The position numbers were made by a program, and so were the translations under genes. The notes under the pieces are model-generated. The model was given only the letters and a program-made list of their open reading frames with translations, ran no database searches and had not been told where the DNA came from. This document shows, in pieces, positions 12,901 through 25,600 of a stretch of 64,000 bases of DNA. The DNA comes from Baylisascaris procyonis (taxonomy: Eukaryota > Nematoda > Chromadorea > Rhabditida > Ascarididae), in contig JAZARR010000213.1 of the NCBI GenBank assembly GCA_037389465.1, forward strand, positions 4,570,501 to 4,634,500. The letters are read 5' to 3'. Numbering within the stretch: position 1 is the first letter of the stretch; each line of letters starts with the position of its first letter.

Positions 12901-14808
12901 TGAGCAAGAGATCATCTCTTCAGAAACATTTGCCCTTGCTTTAAGATTTTCGAATATGGATGCAGGTACCAATATCGATCATGCTAATGACAGTGCAGTT
13001 TTTCTCGAGATGAGCAGAAAAGAGTTTTGATGTTTACAGACGGAAACGGCAGTGTCGCCGCACTGCATAGTGATTCTACCAAACAGCAACGGAATGCAGT
13101 TGCTGCTATGTTACAATAACGAGGGTGTCTACGTGAGTACATACGGCAAGGCCACCAAGAATGTTTTCTTGCAATGGGGAGAGACGCCTTCCTCTGTTGG
13201 TGAGTTTCCGTTTCGACTATCTAATCGTGTTACATTCATCATCATACTTTGTCTTGTCAAAATATTTCATTTCTGCAAGCTGCTAGGCTATAAAATTGCT
13301 TATGCATTCAAATAATCATCGAATCCAGAGTTGCGATCAAGTTTTTGCGATATTTAGACAACATTACACTCTTTAAAGGGTTTCAGTTCTTGCGCCAATT
13401 TATTCAATCATTGGACATTTCGATAATCTGATATCGTCGAATAGCCTTTGGAAATTGTCATGCTCTATCCTCACCCCTTTAAATGGAGTATGATTGGGCC
13501 GTAATATTTGGTATTTGCCAGCAGCCGAACATTTGCGAATTGAAGTGATGAGATAATCAGTCTGCAATTTTTAATTTCAGCCTATATATCGACGGGTCAG
13601 ATAATGGGTTGGGGCAATAAGGCGATCGAAATTAGATCCGTGGAAACGGGACATTTGGATGGCGTCTTCATGCACAAGAAGGCCCAAAAGCTTAAGTTCC
13701 TTTGTGAACGCAACGACAAGGTTTTTTCACTTGCGAATTTTTTTTTTCCTTTGCAAATAGACATCCATTGCGGAGATATTGTCTATCCATCTGTCTCTTT
13801 GTCGGTCCACTTATTCTAGTCTCCAAATTCCACCATATCGGTCCCACTAAAATTTTCTAGGTGATTACATAGGCTTATCAAGTCCCACATTGCCAAAAAG
13901 TCAGCCGCATGCCCTACACGACGGGCATTCAGATGCACATACATGGTTTGAATTCTATCGAAAACAAGTCCTTTGCTAGGTGCTATTACGTCTTAAAGTT
14001 TCGTCCATCCATTTGCTAAACTGAGGGCAGTTTGTTGAGACATTTAAAACAAATTTTTAAATTTTCATCATTGAAAACAAATGAAGTTACCTAATTCTGA
14101 AGCTTGACCACTTTTGCAACAAGTCGACCATAGCATTATAATTGGCTGAATTGTAATTACATCTGAGCAAGGTGCTCTCTAAATTGGGAAAGTACAAGTT
14201 TGTTTTCGGGAAAAGATCAATAAGCATAAGATAAACGAGGGCAACAAGCAGTTGCGAGTCTTGCGAATCGATAGACTGAGACTATTCGTTCCATATTTTA
14301 CAATACTGTACCGCATATCCCAGATGACGGACATTCAGCATTCATTCTCCACAAGTTTAATGTTCTTTAAAAAAACGTTTGAAACTGCGAAATTCTTGCA
14401 CCTCCCTAGGTATTAATGTGTCACCAAAGCTCGTCACCGAAATGAGGTCGTTCTAAGCTTTTTTATCACTCACATTCTAGTTTCATCAGTCGGGAATAGA
14501 TGTTTACCAGCTTACCATTTAGTGGGCAATTTTGTCAGGATTTATGAACTGCAAGTCAAACAGCAGTGATGTCGAAATTCTTCGCTCATCGAAGATATAC
14601 TCATGCATGGTTGCGATGTGTTTCCTTCGTTTTATGCGGAGGTTCCGTGGAATATTCCCCACTGACAGGTCGAGAAGTGAGGGGTGGTGATAGAAGCGCA
14701 TCTTCAAAATGTCGATGCTTTGAGGTGTTCTTCTCGAGCGCAAAAGGAGGAGGTTCGTGTCAGATCTACTTCATGACGTTAAACAAACCGGGACTATCGA
14801 ACTGGTAA
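800..14808 (+). CDS. mig-15: MIG-15 / NIK-type Ste20 kinase (MAP4K4-MINK-TNIK family), 3' part: linker and CNH domain
   Basis: Exons: 800-988, 1446-1562, 2542-2637, 2865-3116, 8074-8220, 8668-8772, 9706-9793, 10578-10738, 11081-11245, 12265-12414, 13040-13199, 13581-13720, 14725-14808 (TAA). All junctions are in phase, giving about 617 residues; the kinase domain and start lie left of the window. The first four to six exons encode a Ser/Pro-rich linker. From 'KYKKKFSGD' onward the sequence is the citron-homology (CNH) domain, with family hallmarks such as '[19 protein letters not shown]', '[15 protein letters not shown]', '[15 protein letters not shown]' and a C-terminal '[13 protein letters not shown]'. 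In the family, CNH binds small GTPases such as Rap2 and the kinase signals to JNK and the cytoskeleton in cell and axon migration. The last exon follows a weak TTTGAG acceptor but matches the family end. An AATAAA lies at 15265. Identity is very secure; only the linker exon count is open. Confidence 0.93.
3117..8073 (+). other. 5-kb mig-15 intron
   Basis: Apart from the candidate terminal exon at 4275-4367, I see no splice-bounded coding sequence on either strand. The content is AT-rich with T-runs and tandem CTGT/CTAT motifs near 7060-7085. Confidence 0.6.
4275..4367 (+). CDS. Candidate alternative last exon of mig-15
   Basis: A GCAG acceptor at 4271-4274 opens a 31-codon frame ending in TAA (starts '[15 protein letters not shown]'). 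It is in phase with the mig-15 exon ending at 3116, and an AATAAA lies about 40 bp after the stop. Used as a terminal exon, it would yield a MIG-15 isoform lacking the CNH domain. I recognise no family match, and no internal donor is needed. It may be chance, since the intron is 5 kb long, but composition and phase are coding-like. Confidence 0.35.
   Translation, partial: RPGRLEMEGDELKSFPPPAGWLTVAVLIKL
9275..9458 (+). other. GC-rich island in a mig-15 intron, possible alternative exon
   Basis: This stretch is clearly more GC-rich than the surrounding intron. A TTTAG acceptor at 9270-9274 opens a frame in phase with the preceding mig-15 exon (starts '[14 protein letters not shown]', then TAG). 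A second strong polypyrimidine-CAG acceptor lies at about 9405, just before a short frame containing '[17 protein letters not shown]' and a stop. Neither piece belongs to the conserved CNH domain. It could be an alternative exon, a structured RNA or inserted sequence. Confidence 0.3.
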
Positions 14809-16161
14809 CTAGGAAGCACGTGGTGGACGTGTCTCTGCACCTCATATCGTCCCCCGGCAGCGAATATTCGTTGATGATAAGCTAGGCAGCGAACGAGTTC
14901 CGACAACGATCGCTCGTATATATTGCGAAATTAGTATGATCCATCGTCTATTTCTTGTACTTAAGTCGTCTCGTCCATATAAGCGAAATATAACATTCTC
15001 TCATCTGTTTTTTTTTCACTCATGCTACGACGAAGTTACAGATCCTCTCAACTCTGTGTTTCCTTGCATCCTTTCCCACTAAATATTTCTCGACTTCCGT
15101 TTGAAATACGAACTAGGTTTCTGAGGTGAGAGTGGGACCATAGATTAATGTTTGTTTCAATATGGGAGTGGGCAGCTACCTGATGTTTAGATAAGTTGGA
15201 AGCCCACCTTATAGAGACTTCTGTTAGTTCGTACGCTTCTTTGGTCACACTCGATCACGATATAAATAAACGAAAATTCAGCGTAGAATATGGGTTAGCA
15301 GCGGAAAGCAGTAATTAAGGTGGCACTAGATTAATTCCTGCCTATCACAATCGCTTGTTTTTCTTAGCCACAAATTTCCCACGACAGAAGGACTTAGAAT
15401 GCTAAATTCTTTTCCTAGTTATTAGCTATATCCGCTAAATGCCGGGTGCTTTTATGCAATTATGTACATAGGAGCGATAAATCCATTTTTTTATGACTCT
15501 GGCTTGGCCACATTCAACACCCGTCCATTTTTTTTTAAATTCAGGAGTGCGCTATGTTTTTTTTTTTCAAACGTTTTGTGGCTTGAATTCGCCTTTGATT
15601 TGAATCTGAGCATATTTTACGATTGTGATTACCAGGTTATTGTTGATTGTTTTTGTGTACACTATATTTTTTTGATAATCATTAATATACTATCTGCCGC
15701 GAAAATAAAATTTATGCTCCATTTATAAACGGTGCGATTTCCTCCTCTTCTATTTTTTTTTTTTTTTTGTCTTTGATTGTTCTTATTAGTCTCGAAATTT
15801 CCATTCTTTGAAATGTTTATTTCTGTTCGTTTTTTCATCACTAATATAGCGTATTGCTATATATTTCTTTGGTGCCGTTTGTTTGCGTTGCTTTCCTCTG
15901 AAATTGTTACGTTGCATTTTTTTTTTTCACTTTGCAATGCTGCATTCGGTTAAGTGGCCGTCAGAGTTTTTTTGTTTTTTTTTTTTTTTTTTTTAACGAA
16001 GTGCTGAAACAACACATTGGCTGATTGGTGTTGACGGCTTGAAACGTGCGCTTCATATTGTTGAGCTTCACTTCCTGGCGATTCGCATCGTTGCTGGCTA
16101 TGCTGTTGAATAGGAAGATTGTTAGTCTTTGATTTATTTGGCGTAAGTGTCAGTCCTTGGT
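14809..16161. other. Convergent intergenic region: mig-15 3'UTR and simple sequence
   Basis: The region between two convergent genes. It holds the mig-15 3'UTR (AATAAA at 15265) and long T tracts near 15750 and 15975. No exon with paired splice signals was found. Confidence 0.6.
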
Positions 16162-19100
16162 CTATTTAGCGCAGACTTTTTTTCGGCGATTGTTTTTTGT
16201 TTCACCGAAGCGACCGGTCAGGAAGGCGATACTCAATGCGATGTGCATGGCAGTTGATCTACCTTCGAAAAGAGAAAAACATTTGTTAATAATGGTGAAA
16301 ATTTTTTTGAATAAGTCGTTTTCAATGTGATAAACTAATGTATATCGTACTCGATTGATTACGGAGTTTCTCGCGCCATCTCTAACGAGTTTTTTATTTG
16401 ATCGGCTGTCAGTAGTATATGCAGCAATATCCAAAGCAGTCAAAATATTCAGCATCACAAACGTAGCAACACCAAGCCTCAGCAGGTACATTCTGAGAAC
16501 CTTAAGAATGCCCTATGCATAGACATCGTCTGTTTTGAGGATTCGATCCTGACCCACGTCTAGTCTTATAGCACTGAACTTGGGCAAACCTCAATCGTTG
16601 GTATCTCAGCCTCGAAAAAAGCCGTCACAGTTTCAGGTCTAACGGTGGAGAGGCTTTGTCGCCTGGGAGCTCGTGAAAATTTGTGTTTACCTTCCTATTC
16701 TACGCAAGTGTAGCATAGAGAACTTGTGTTGAGCTGTGTCTTCAACGTTGGTTCCTTATGAGGTATTGTCGACCTTGTGAAATTTGGCCAACTAGGTCAC
16801 TGACTCACGCAGAACTCCCCACCCCCTCCTTGACAAACTATGGCTGCCAACTGTATTGCCGACTGCACTGTTCATGTTTCTACAATGCCCCAAAGCTTAC
16901 TCAAATAAATGGACTTAATTGAAAATATTCTGGTAGGCGGCAACACTCCTGTCATTTGCATGATCAATATATACTAAAGTGATGTTGCAGTGGCCTAGGA
17001 ATATCGGTTTCCGAGAGAGATGCTTCATGCTGATTCGCGAGGGAATTCACCAACGCTGGTTCTCGAAGGAGGTCCACACTGGTTCTTGAAGGACGCCGTC
17101 CATCCGCATCAATAGTATCGATTCAGATATCCACAGACTGAAATTTTCTGAATAGAACTTTTCATTCAATGCGTGAGAGTAAACGTAAAGAAATTTGCAA
17201 GGAGGAAGAGACATGCATACCTTCTTTTGCGATGATTTCCTTGTGGATGCCATCGTTGAAGGCAATAAGGTGACACCAATGCCGAAATGGTCAACGGCCT
17301 TGAAGCGAATTCGACGAGGAACCTCTTTGCTGTCGAAGAATTCCCAAAACGATTAAATAGTAGTGCAGGAAAAATGCTGCTCTTGTATCTTTAAAATGAA
17401 TCTACTGCATTCTCTCCAAGGAGTAGAATTACAGAATTGTAAGATTTGACTAGCTGAGTCAGTTCGATTGGTCGAATTATAGAGGAAGCTGAGACCTGCT
17501 TTTGAATTGAATGGTGAATTCTTGAATCTCGAAAATTCCGTAAAATTCAGATCGATCCTAGAATCTAGATAATCTCATACTACAAACTCATAGAATGCAA
17601 GAGACAAGCCATTTGATTCGGTCTTTTATCATTTCTCGTGAATATTTCTTCGCATTACCTATAGTCTTCACAAATGCAACAACGCCTTTGGAGATGGATT
17701 TTCCGATATGAAACTTTGATGATTTTATAAAATATTTGATTTTACTTGAGTGGTGGTTAGAAACCGCTCTTTCACGTTCCCTTCTTGTGACAATGTTTGA
17801 GGATGTGTGCCTTCACGAATAGCTCGTGCAACTTCCACTGTGGAGGTAGTTGGCGGCACTGTTTCATCGGCCATCAAAGTATCCTTGGCGAAGTGAATGT
17901 TCCTAAAGGTGAAAACGAAAATGAAAACTGTTTAGTTTCTTCTCCTTTTGGTATACAACACAGCGGAATTTCACTGCATGTAATTCATCTCAACATTTAT
18001 TCGTTTGTATATTGTAGAAGGGCTAAACGGAGCTAAAAGAGGCTAATCGCATGGGAAACACATAAATCTCAGAAGCACGAAAGAGTAGCTAGTATGTAAG
18101 ATCTAGTTGCGGTGGTATTAACTTTAATATGCTTCAGAAAGTAAACGTTCGCTGATTCGAACCCTACCTGAGGATAACAGTTTCATAAGTTATCAAATAA
18201 CGAAACATTAGGAATGAACACAACGTTTTCTTTAACGATGGAAAACAATTCTTGTAACGAAACTCCCAAGATTTTCGTAGAGGTATAAATCGCATAACGT
18301 AAATAAGGTCAGCTTCTTTATATTTGCACTCCTAGATTTACTTTATTGCTATATTTCAATTCATTTCTTTTGTAACAATCATTTTGTTGATACGAGAAAA
18401 AAATCGAAAGCAAGTAGTGAAAATGTGTAGCATATTGCTTAGCAAATGTTCTCAAATAAAACTAAAATGCAAGTCAATATTCTTCGTTCATTCGATATTA
18501 TTTAGAAGATTATCCTCCTTCCGGAAGCCAAAATTAATGCACACCAATCTCTCAGCATATTAAACCATTGACGCCACGTGGATAGGCATTTTCCCCGGTC
18601 ATCGAGAAAATACAGATTGTTTCACTTTCCCATAATAAGCAAAATTTTATGCCACCTCAAGACTGCATGTCTTCCAGCAATGTCCTTCTCCTCGGCACGC
18701 ATTCTTCTCTCAGGATCACTCTTCTTTACTCTTCCTCCCTCTCCTTTATCATTCGGAAACACCGAACTCATAATCAAAGTAATGGAAATTTATCGCAAAA
18801 AGAGTCTCGAAGCAAGCATTACAACCAAAATAAAAGGCTAAGATTCAGATGATAATCTTCAAAGCACTCTTATAATGAAAGCGTTGTGAATTTAGAGCAT
18901 AACAAAAAGAAAGCTTCATCTAATTGAAAAATGAATGGAAATGAACGCTCTATCAACCATTCTTCACAATCGCCCATTCACAATAATATATCGATGTCGT
19001 TTGGAGCAATAAAGTAAAAGTATATGATGGTTTTGATTGACTGCAATAAAACATTGCTAAAACATAGATGTTGGAATCGAAGTTTAATGCTACCAGAGCT

Positions 19101-20797
19101 CAAAGAATGAAAAAGAGAACCTTTCTGTGATGGCAATCGGTCTCTTCCAACAGTATTCCTTTTGATTGGTGGTTGTTCCATAAAACGGTACATTCTGCAT
19201 GCGTCTTTCATAAGCTTCGATTATATTGTTTAATCTTGAAAGCGATGCCATCGGGGATTTTGCTATTGTTCCGTCGGATACCGTATCTGCCACTGTACCA
19301 TCTTCCATCCAGCTATTCATACCTGGAATTTAGTCTGCAGCCTGAATGGAATTTTCGCCTGCAGTAATAAATATGTCCTAGTAAAGAGGAACGATTTATC
19401 TGAAACGAAAATTATCTGCAGGGCATTTGCAATATCACTTATGATGTCTCTTCCAAAGTTTTCATACCTAAAGGATTGCAGGAACATTTTCGTGAATCAA
19501 ACGTTAATGGTAGATCCTGTGAGATAATTTCCTTCGTTATCCATTGTGTAGCAAGAGAAGATTTAAAAATATCTAGGGCCGGTTTAAAGTCTCGAGTTTT
19601 ATGATTTGCAAACGTCGGCTACCACCTTGTGTTAGGTTAATAAGTAACGTGCTGTCTCATATGGACAATGATTCAACTAATGTGTAAACTTCTGAATCAT
19701 CCTGTCGACATTGCTAAGGTGGCAACAGTGTTGAATTTCTGAAATCTTAATTTCATGTTTTCCCCGTAAAACACTTCGGCTAACGAGAATCTTCCCCGCA
19801 TATGCCCATGCCATCTTACTGCAGTTTCAGTCAGACAGCAAATGCCTTTTCCATATTCATGGCCAATACGTGCGCGAAATAAGATAGGCTATAAAGCGAT
19901 TGAGAAATTCGTATTACCGCATAAGCTGAAATAAAACTTCGGATGTGTATAAATTTTTCAAGAATTTAAAGAGTTCTTATCGAGGGCAGATTATTGCAGG
20001 TTCTCAATTTGTAAAGGTGAAACGAAACTATTTTATATATCTGATAAAAATTATCTATCGTCTTAATGGTGATTGGAGTTTATTGGGGGGGGAGGGGGAG
20101 GGGGAAGAGGGAGGGAGGGCCCTGCAAATGCTTAGAAAGCAAATCCATCATCTGAAGAGGAAGTTGCTTAGCGAGGGTGAGATTTTGCAGAAGCTTTGTG
20201 ATAAATTGCTCACCACTCCAATCACTGATAGCCTTTGAACCGATCGGCGCAATGAAATCGTATTCATTGTTTATAGTCCCATAAATGGATTCTGAAATTC
20301 CTCGAAAATGTACGTCATAATTGAAATTAATGCAGACATCTTGCCATATCATTTATTTTTTCATTAAATATTGTACCCGCTACAAGAGAAGCAACGCACC
20401 GTTCTATGCTACGCACAGAGTTTAGACTTGTATTCTCTTCTATTTTTTTTTTTTATCTATTGATTTGAGTTCGAAGATTGAATTCTCTTGCGTTAATTTG
20501 ATAATTTCATTGAACTCTTGTTATTGTTATGGACGGTATGATAACTAATTATGCAAAGCAACGTTAACAATTCGTTGCTGCAGAAAAGATAAGTAATCTA
20601 TAGGCAATATCGAGCACTTCATAGCAGCACACGACTAAAATGACTATTTTTGTTATTGTCATCAAGGCTTTAGTAACTTAGATTTTTGAGAAAATGGATG
20701 GCATTTCGGTTTTGTCCAATAATTAGTAAAAGAAGGAAAACTTGTCAAAATAAAAGACACTCACCTTTTGAATCATCCATTGTGTTTGCTCGCTCAT
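16162..20797 (-). CDS. Unrecognised 11-exon gene (about 358 aa)
   Basis: Minus-strand exons in transcription order: 20797-20765, 20434-20377, 20291-20214, 19925-19870, 19618-19468, 19322-19121, 18766-18656, 17902-17776, 17713-17659, 17329-17221, 16258-16162 (TAG). All junctions are phase-compatible. The ATG lies 3 nt after a TTTAG, consistent with trans-splicing. The strongest exons are 19618-19468 ('DFKPALDIFKSSLATQW', then a CSC motif), 19322-19121 ('IIEAYERRMQNVPFYG'), 18766-18656 ('KKSDPERRMRAEEKDIAGR') and 17902-17776 ('STVEVARAIREGTHPQ'). The 5' exons (20434-19870) and the last two are less certain; exon 17329-17221 also has a good alternative frame. No signal peptide or family is recognised. 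The N-terminal third is helical and rather hydrophobic; the middle is charged. It is divergent from the transporter gene and convergent with mig-15. Confidence 0.55.
20085..20119 (+). repeat. G-run array (possible G-quadruplex)
   Basis: Successive runs of 8, 5, 4 (or more), 3, 3 and 3 G separated by A or AA. It lies inside an intron of the unrecognised minus-strand gene, where it reads as a polypyrimidine C/T tract. Confidence 0.8.
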
Positions 20798-21666
20798 TGC
20801 CTAAAGCATGAACGCGCACGTATCTATCGGAGCTATTAGCTAGCCATGGAAACAAGCAGACAACAATTACTGAAAATTCGTCATTTTTAATCCCGCTTAA
20901 AAAATCAATCCCCCCAATATTTTCGCATGAAACTAGTGCCCATAAATGTATTTATATGGTCGTGTGTGCGTATGTGCATGCGCGTGCGGTCGAGACTGTT
21001 TGAACGTTTCTAATTTACCTGCAATACGCGCACTGCGTAATTTTGTGGAACTTTAATTGTACAGGTGAATGTAGGTATGTACGTGTTTATCGGCCATGTC
21101 TAGCAACCAACAAGAAATGCCTTGATGTCGCAATTTTATGATTGCAGTCCATGTCTTAGATTAATAGCGTCCAAATACAGCTCTCTGACCGCTCACCTGA
21201 TATATGAGTTATGAATAATTGGTTGCGACTGAAATTCTCGCATTCAAATATTGAATCGGAAAGTTACGCAGAGCTCATTTGCGTTAAAAAAAACTCTTTT
21301 TAAACCCATTTCTCAATGTTCATGAAATCAGTGATTCCAAAAATCTGTCTGACGTGATTCCAAAAGTCATAAACAAATAAATCCAACTTGCGCTTATTTC
21401 TATGGAATTTCTTTGCAGATATTGGTGGTTCTCAAAAATGGTTTACTGCTAAGTTGATAATGAGTGCGTCTAGTCAGCGGTGATAACCACATTCCATGTT
21501 TTTTTTTCTACTAATAAATACGACGCCATCAATTGGCCCTTTATTATCAAACGTCATTGCCACCATAATCGTTTGCAGGCACTGGTTCTTTTTTCAGCTT
21601 TTCGTCTTTTTCGTTGAATGGAAGTGAAAACTTTCTTTCCACCTTTCATTAGCAAGCGTTTCGTTA

Positions 21667-21723
<57 letters not shown>

Positions 21724-22610
21724 GTTTATTTAACTAGTGCAATTAGAAATTTTTGTGTAACGAACAAATCTGAACACTTCATTTCCTCTAAGCATCGCTT
21801 TTGAAGACGTTTTTGGTGAGATTCGTTGCTCGTCTTGATGACTTTTTCCGAAGAATTCCTTCAGAATGTGGTATACACCTCACAAGATCTACTGCTAAGC
21901 AGTTCTAAAATTACCATGTTTGTCCTGAAACCCCATTTTGGATTTTCGCTGCTGTGTGCGTAGCAGAAACCCTTTGCACTTTTAATGGATCCATCAGTGA
22001 ATATTAATGCATTGATATTGAAAATTTTGATCTATATTTATAACGCGCAGTCTCTATTGTTAGACCGGCCAAAACTTATCATATAGCACTTCACGAATGT
22101 TGAGGGAAGGGAAATGGGAGGGTATTTCTGCTCCCAACAGAAGGTGATCGTTTCCTCCGCTGAAGTGCTCTGAACAGTATTTAGAAGCACCTAGGAGGAC
22201 AACTGGAGATTCGTTCGAAAATCGCATATTCTCAATGCACAAGTTTTATGATCAATCGATTACTTGAATGGGTCGATTAAATATTTACTCAACGTTGTTT
22301 GCAACTGTATGCATGCAATTTCCCATCATTCGCAACAATCCAACTTTACATTCTCACTTTCGCTTCGATATGGTAGTTTATTTCAAATTATCGAAATTCT
22401 CTATACAATTGTCACTTTGCTCATGCATCTTCCATCGCTTTCTATAACTTCTTCATCATAAATTATATCTGGGCTATCATTACAGTGTTTAGTCAATGTA
22501 AAATAACAAGACTCTATGATATAAATACACTATCAACGGATCGAATATAATTTCGAAACACGTTAAGCTTCAGATTTATTTGGTTAATTTCTTGTTTGAC
22601 TTGCGTTCCT
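20798..22610. other. Divergent intergenic region
   Basis: The shared upstream region of the unknown minus-strand gene and the transporter gene. It holds a long AT-dinucleotide array at 21669-21721. A GC-richer patch at 22060-22242 has open frames in several registers; the best is a minus-strand 60-codon ORF with an ATG ('FSGGNDHLLLGAEI'). It has no clear splice partners, so I do not call it a gene. Confidence 0.5.
21669..21721. repeat. (AT)n microsatellite
   Basis: About 26 uninterrupted AT/TA dinucleotides. Similar arrays occur at 8439-8458, 9932-9975 and 60244-60288. Confidence 0.95.
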
Positions 22611-22617
22611 ATTTCAG
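22611..22617 (+). promoter_or_regulatory. Probable spliced-leader trans-splice acceptor of the transporter gene
   Basis: ATTTCAG lies 40 nt upstream of the ATG at 22658. The intervening 40 nt cannot extend the frame upstream, because phase into the second exon requires the ATG. This fits a trans-spliced 5' end, though a spliced 5'UTR is also possible. Confidence 0.5.
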
Positions 22618-22657
22618 GTGGTGGTAGCAAACAAGAAGGAACTGCAAAGCATAGAGA

Positions 22658-25600
22658 ATGGTGCAAATAGCAGTTGTAAGTTGTAGAAAACATTGTGCTA
22701 TTCCACAACACAAGACCCACCAAAGTAGTGAACTCGTAACTTTTTGTGATGAGGAAAGGATCGGAAAGAAGGCACCCCATTCGAAACAAACACCATATTT
22801 GCTTTAATAGATACCAATCCCGCGACATTCATCCAAAGGAGCGGCTAAATTGGAAAGACACTTGCAAGGAAATAAAATTTTTCCTGCAAAAATCCTATTA
22901 TTTTTTGATGTTTATTAATTGATATTAGTGAGCTTAACCATGATCCGAAGGTCGTATAAGCATATGTTACATGACGCTTCCCTAATAGTGGTTGGATTAT
23001 CCGTAGGTGATATCGGATGGCATCAATCAACGCAGACCTAAGTCTCGTCCAAGTACCACCGTTTATGTGTACTTATTAACGCTGATGGCTTGTCTTGGTG
23101 GCCTCTTATTTGGCTATGATACTGGTATTGTTTCAAGGTTGGCCATCATTCTCTTTTATAACATAATTTTGTTGATTATGAAAGATCATTAATGGCACCG
23201 TTTATTCGTTGCTTGAATTGCTTCTAATGAGGCTAGGTTCTTGCATTGGTGATTTCATATTTTCAACGAGCACATTGGTGAGCTTCAACAAAAATTTGGC
23301 TTACTTATTAACCACAAAGCTTTATAAATGGTCTCTGTTATTGGCACTATTTATCGCTGCGGTTTATTAAATATGTCATATAAATTAGCTTGTGTAGCAA
23401 TTTAAGCAATGAAACATTTTTTAGTTCAAATTTTGCTCAGACAAAGACAGCTGTATCTATCAATTAAAATAGTTCAAATTACAAAAATTAGTGAGAAGCA
23501 GATGATTTTTTCACATGAAACAGCAGATCGGAAAGAAAATTTCTGCATTTTTCTGCCTAAGAGGATTTCCCACTGATATGCAAGTATCAGCGGCGAGTAC
23601 CGAAGAATGTTGAATCTGTTGCCAGTCTGCTGGATGCCGTTCGGCGGCCAATTACATTGCCATTTTTACGCGTCTTCTTTCATAACTATAGGTCATGGAG
23701 ACTGCATCGGAGGCAATAACCAACAAAAGGCGACCGTATAAGTCAGTTTCTCGGAGATAACGTTTCTTAAAAATGAATCGTAATCAAAGTGATCCAATAA
23801 CTGATCATTTTCAGGATGATTCTCTCTTAACCGACTATCCCTCATTTCAGAGTTCGCACAGTTAACACAGTAGAATTTAGAGGAATTTCAATGAAAATGG
23901 GGAGTTGTTTAATTAATACAGCGTTCTCCACTGGCATTACTAAGATCTATAGACTATGTGAAACAACGTATGTTACAATAGAAAAATAGTGTTAGAATGG
24001 AGTGAATCTTTTATTTATCATTTATTTAACTGCAATCGAAGGTCGAATTGTAGATGGTGCTTAATATTTGCAGTGCAATGTTATACTTGCCACTCAATAA
24101 ACAAATGGGTTATTTATCGACTTTCTGGCAAGAACTTATAATCAGCATAACACCAGGAATGGCTGGACTATCTGCTCTCATTGCCGGTAAAGCATTCTTT
24201 ACATAAATGTTTCATTTCATTGCGTATTCATATATGAATTTGAAACTCGCACTGCACCGAGAAGAGCATCAGGACATTGCGATTGTTCTGCATTCTTTTC
24301 TTAAGGGGTTTTATTTATTTCGGTGAATTATCGTGAAACATCTAAGTTTGGAAATATTTGTGAGCATAAAGAAGGTCTTTAGCCTAAGGCGAGGGAAGTA
24401 TCGTGAACATAATTTTACATGTCTCTTTGCAATATAGAAGATGCTTAATTCCAAGGTTTCATACTCGCTCAAGATTTTGCTTATCAAAACTTCCGAAGTC
24501 TAAAAATTTTGCTCACTGTTGAATATTTTTTCTAATTTAAAATGAAGTAATTTCCTAATTGGTCTCATTTGATTAATGACCTCTGAATTAAGGCAAAAGT
24601 GGTGACTATTTTGGACGTCGGATAGTGATTCTTGCTGCAAGTGCGACTTTTATCGTCGGTGCAGTGATGTGCGGTGCAGCTCCTGAACGATGGACTCTCT
24701 TCGGCGGCAGAGTCTTACTTGGTGTCGCAATCGGTATGAGTCGACCGATATTGTATTCTAACACTAGATTCTTCACTTCCTGTAGGAAACTCTGGCTTAA
24801 AAAAAGTATCGATGAATGATGAAAACTGAGTGCACTTTCTCAAAATGTGTCCTATCGGTAGACGAGGTGTGTCGCTCGCTGATCGACTTCGTAAGTTGTG
24901 ACACACTCACGCTGAGAGACGAAACGCGCACTTTTAGTACTTTTACATTGGTGAGTAGTAAGATGTTCTGTAATTTCGAGGAAGATCTCAGGCCATATGT
25001 TTCGCACAAGTTTCATGCTAGAATCTATGCTACTATCTTGCTCATTACAGCATCAGCACTGAATTCATTTTTGTCTTTATGGCTATGAATCAAATTCATC
25101 TTCTTACGGTTTTATGCTATACCATCGCACAAATTCTCGTGAACTCCTCTCATTATGGGGAAACTTTTTTGGTCGATTAATACCTTCAAATACTATATTC
25201 GACTGCTTTATATTTTTATCCCATTATGATTTTATCTATTTAAACAAAGCAGGAATTACAAGCGCGCAATTCCGCTGGTTGTTTGCTGCGAACTCATGCT
25301 TTGATTAGGAACAGCTGATGTCATCTTTGAGAGTTTTTAGCACATGGATCACAAATAGCATTTTGCGATCATCTTTAAACAATTTTCTTGTCAATAAAAA
25401 GTGAGTGGTCTCAAAGATTATGAAGTATGCAGTTAGCGTTTCACAAAGTGAAGACGGTTTCAGCTTAATGGTAATAAATATGCCTATGGCTATGCCTACA
25501 TCTCGTCGTACTTGACTAAGGTCGGTAGACAAGTAATTGCAAAAGATTCATTGATCACAATTGATGAAACTGCAGTGAAATAGCAAATCTAACGAGATCG

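Noticed and set aside
14566..14724. Upstream extension of the last mig-15 exon
   Set aside because: The conserved CNH end requires joining exon 13720 directly to 14725; the extension has no family match.
16162..16491. 109-codon single-exon minus-strand ORF with a signal-peptide-like start
   Set aside because: The 3' part is better explained as the last exon (16258-16162) of the 11-exon gene after a TCTTTTCGAAGGTAG acceptor; the upstream half looks intronic.
18150..18180. tRNA B-box-like TTCGAACCC
   Set aside because: The flanks cannot form a T-arm and no A-box lies at the right distance.
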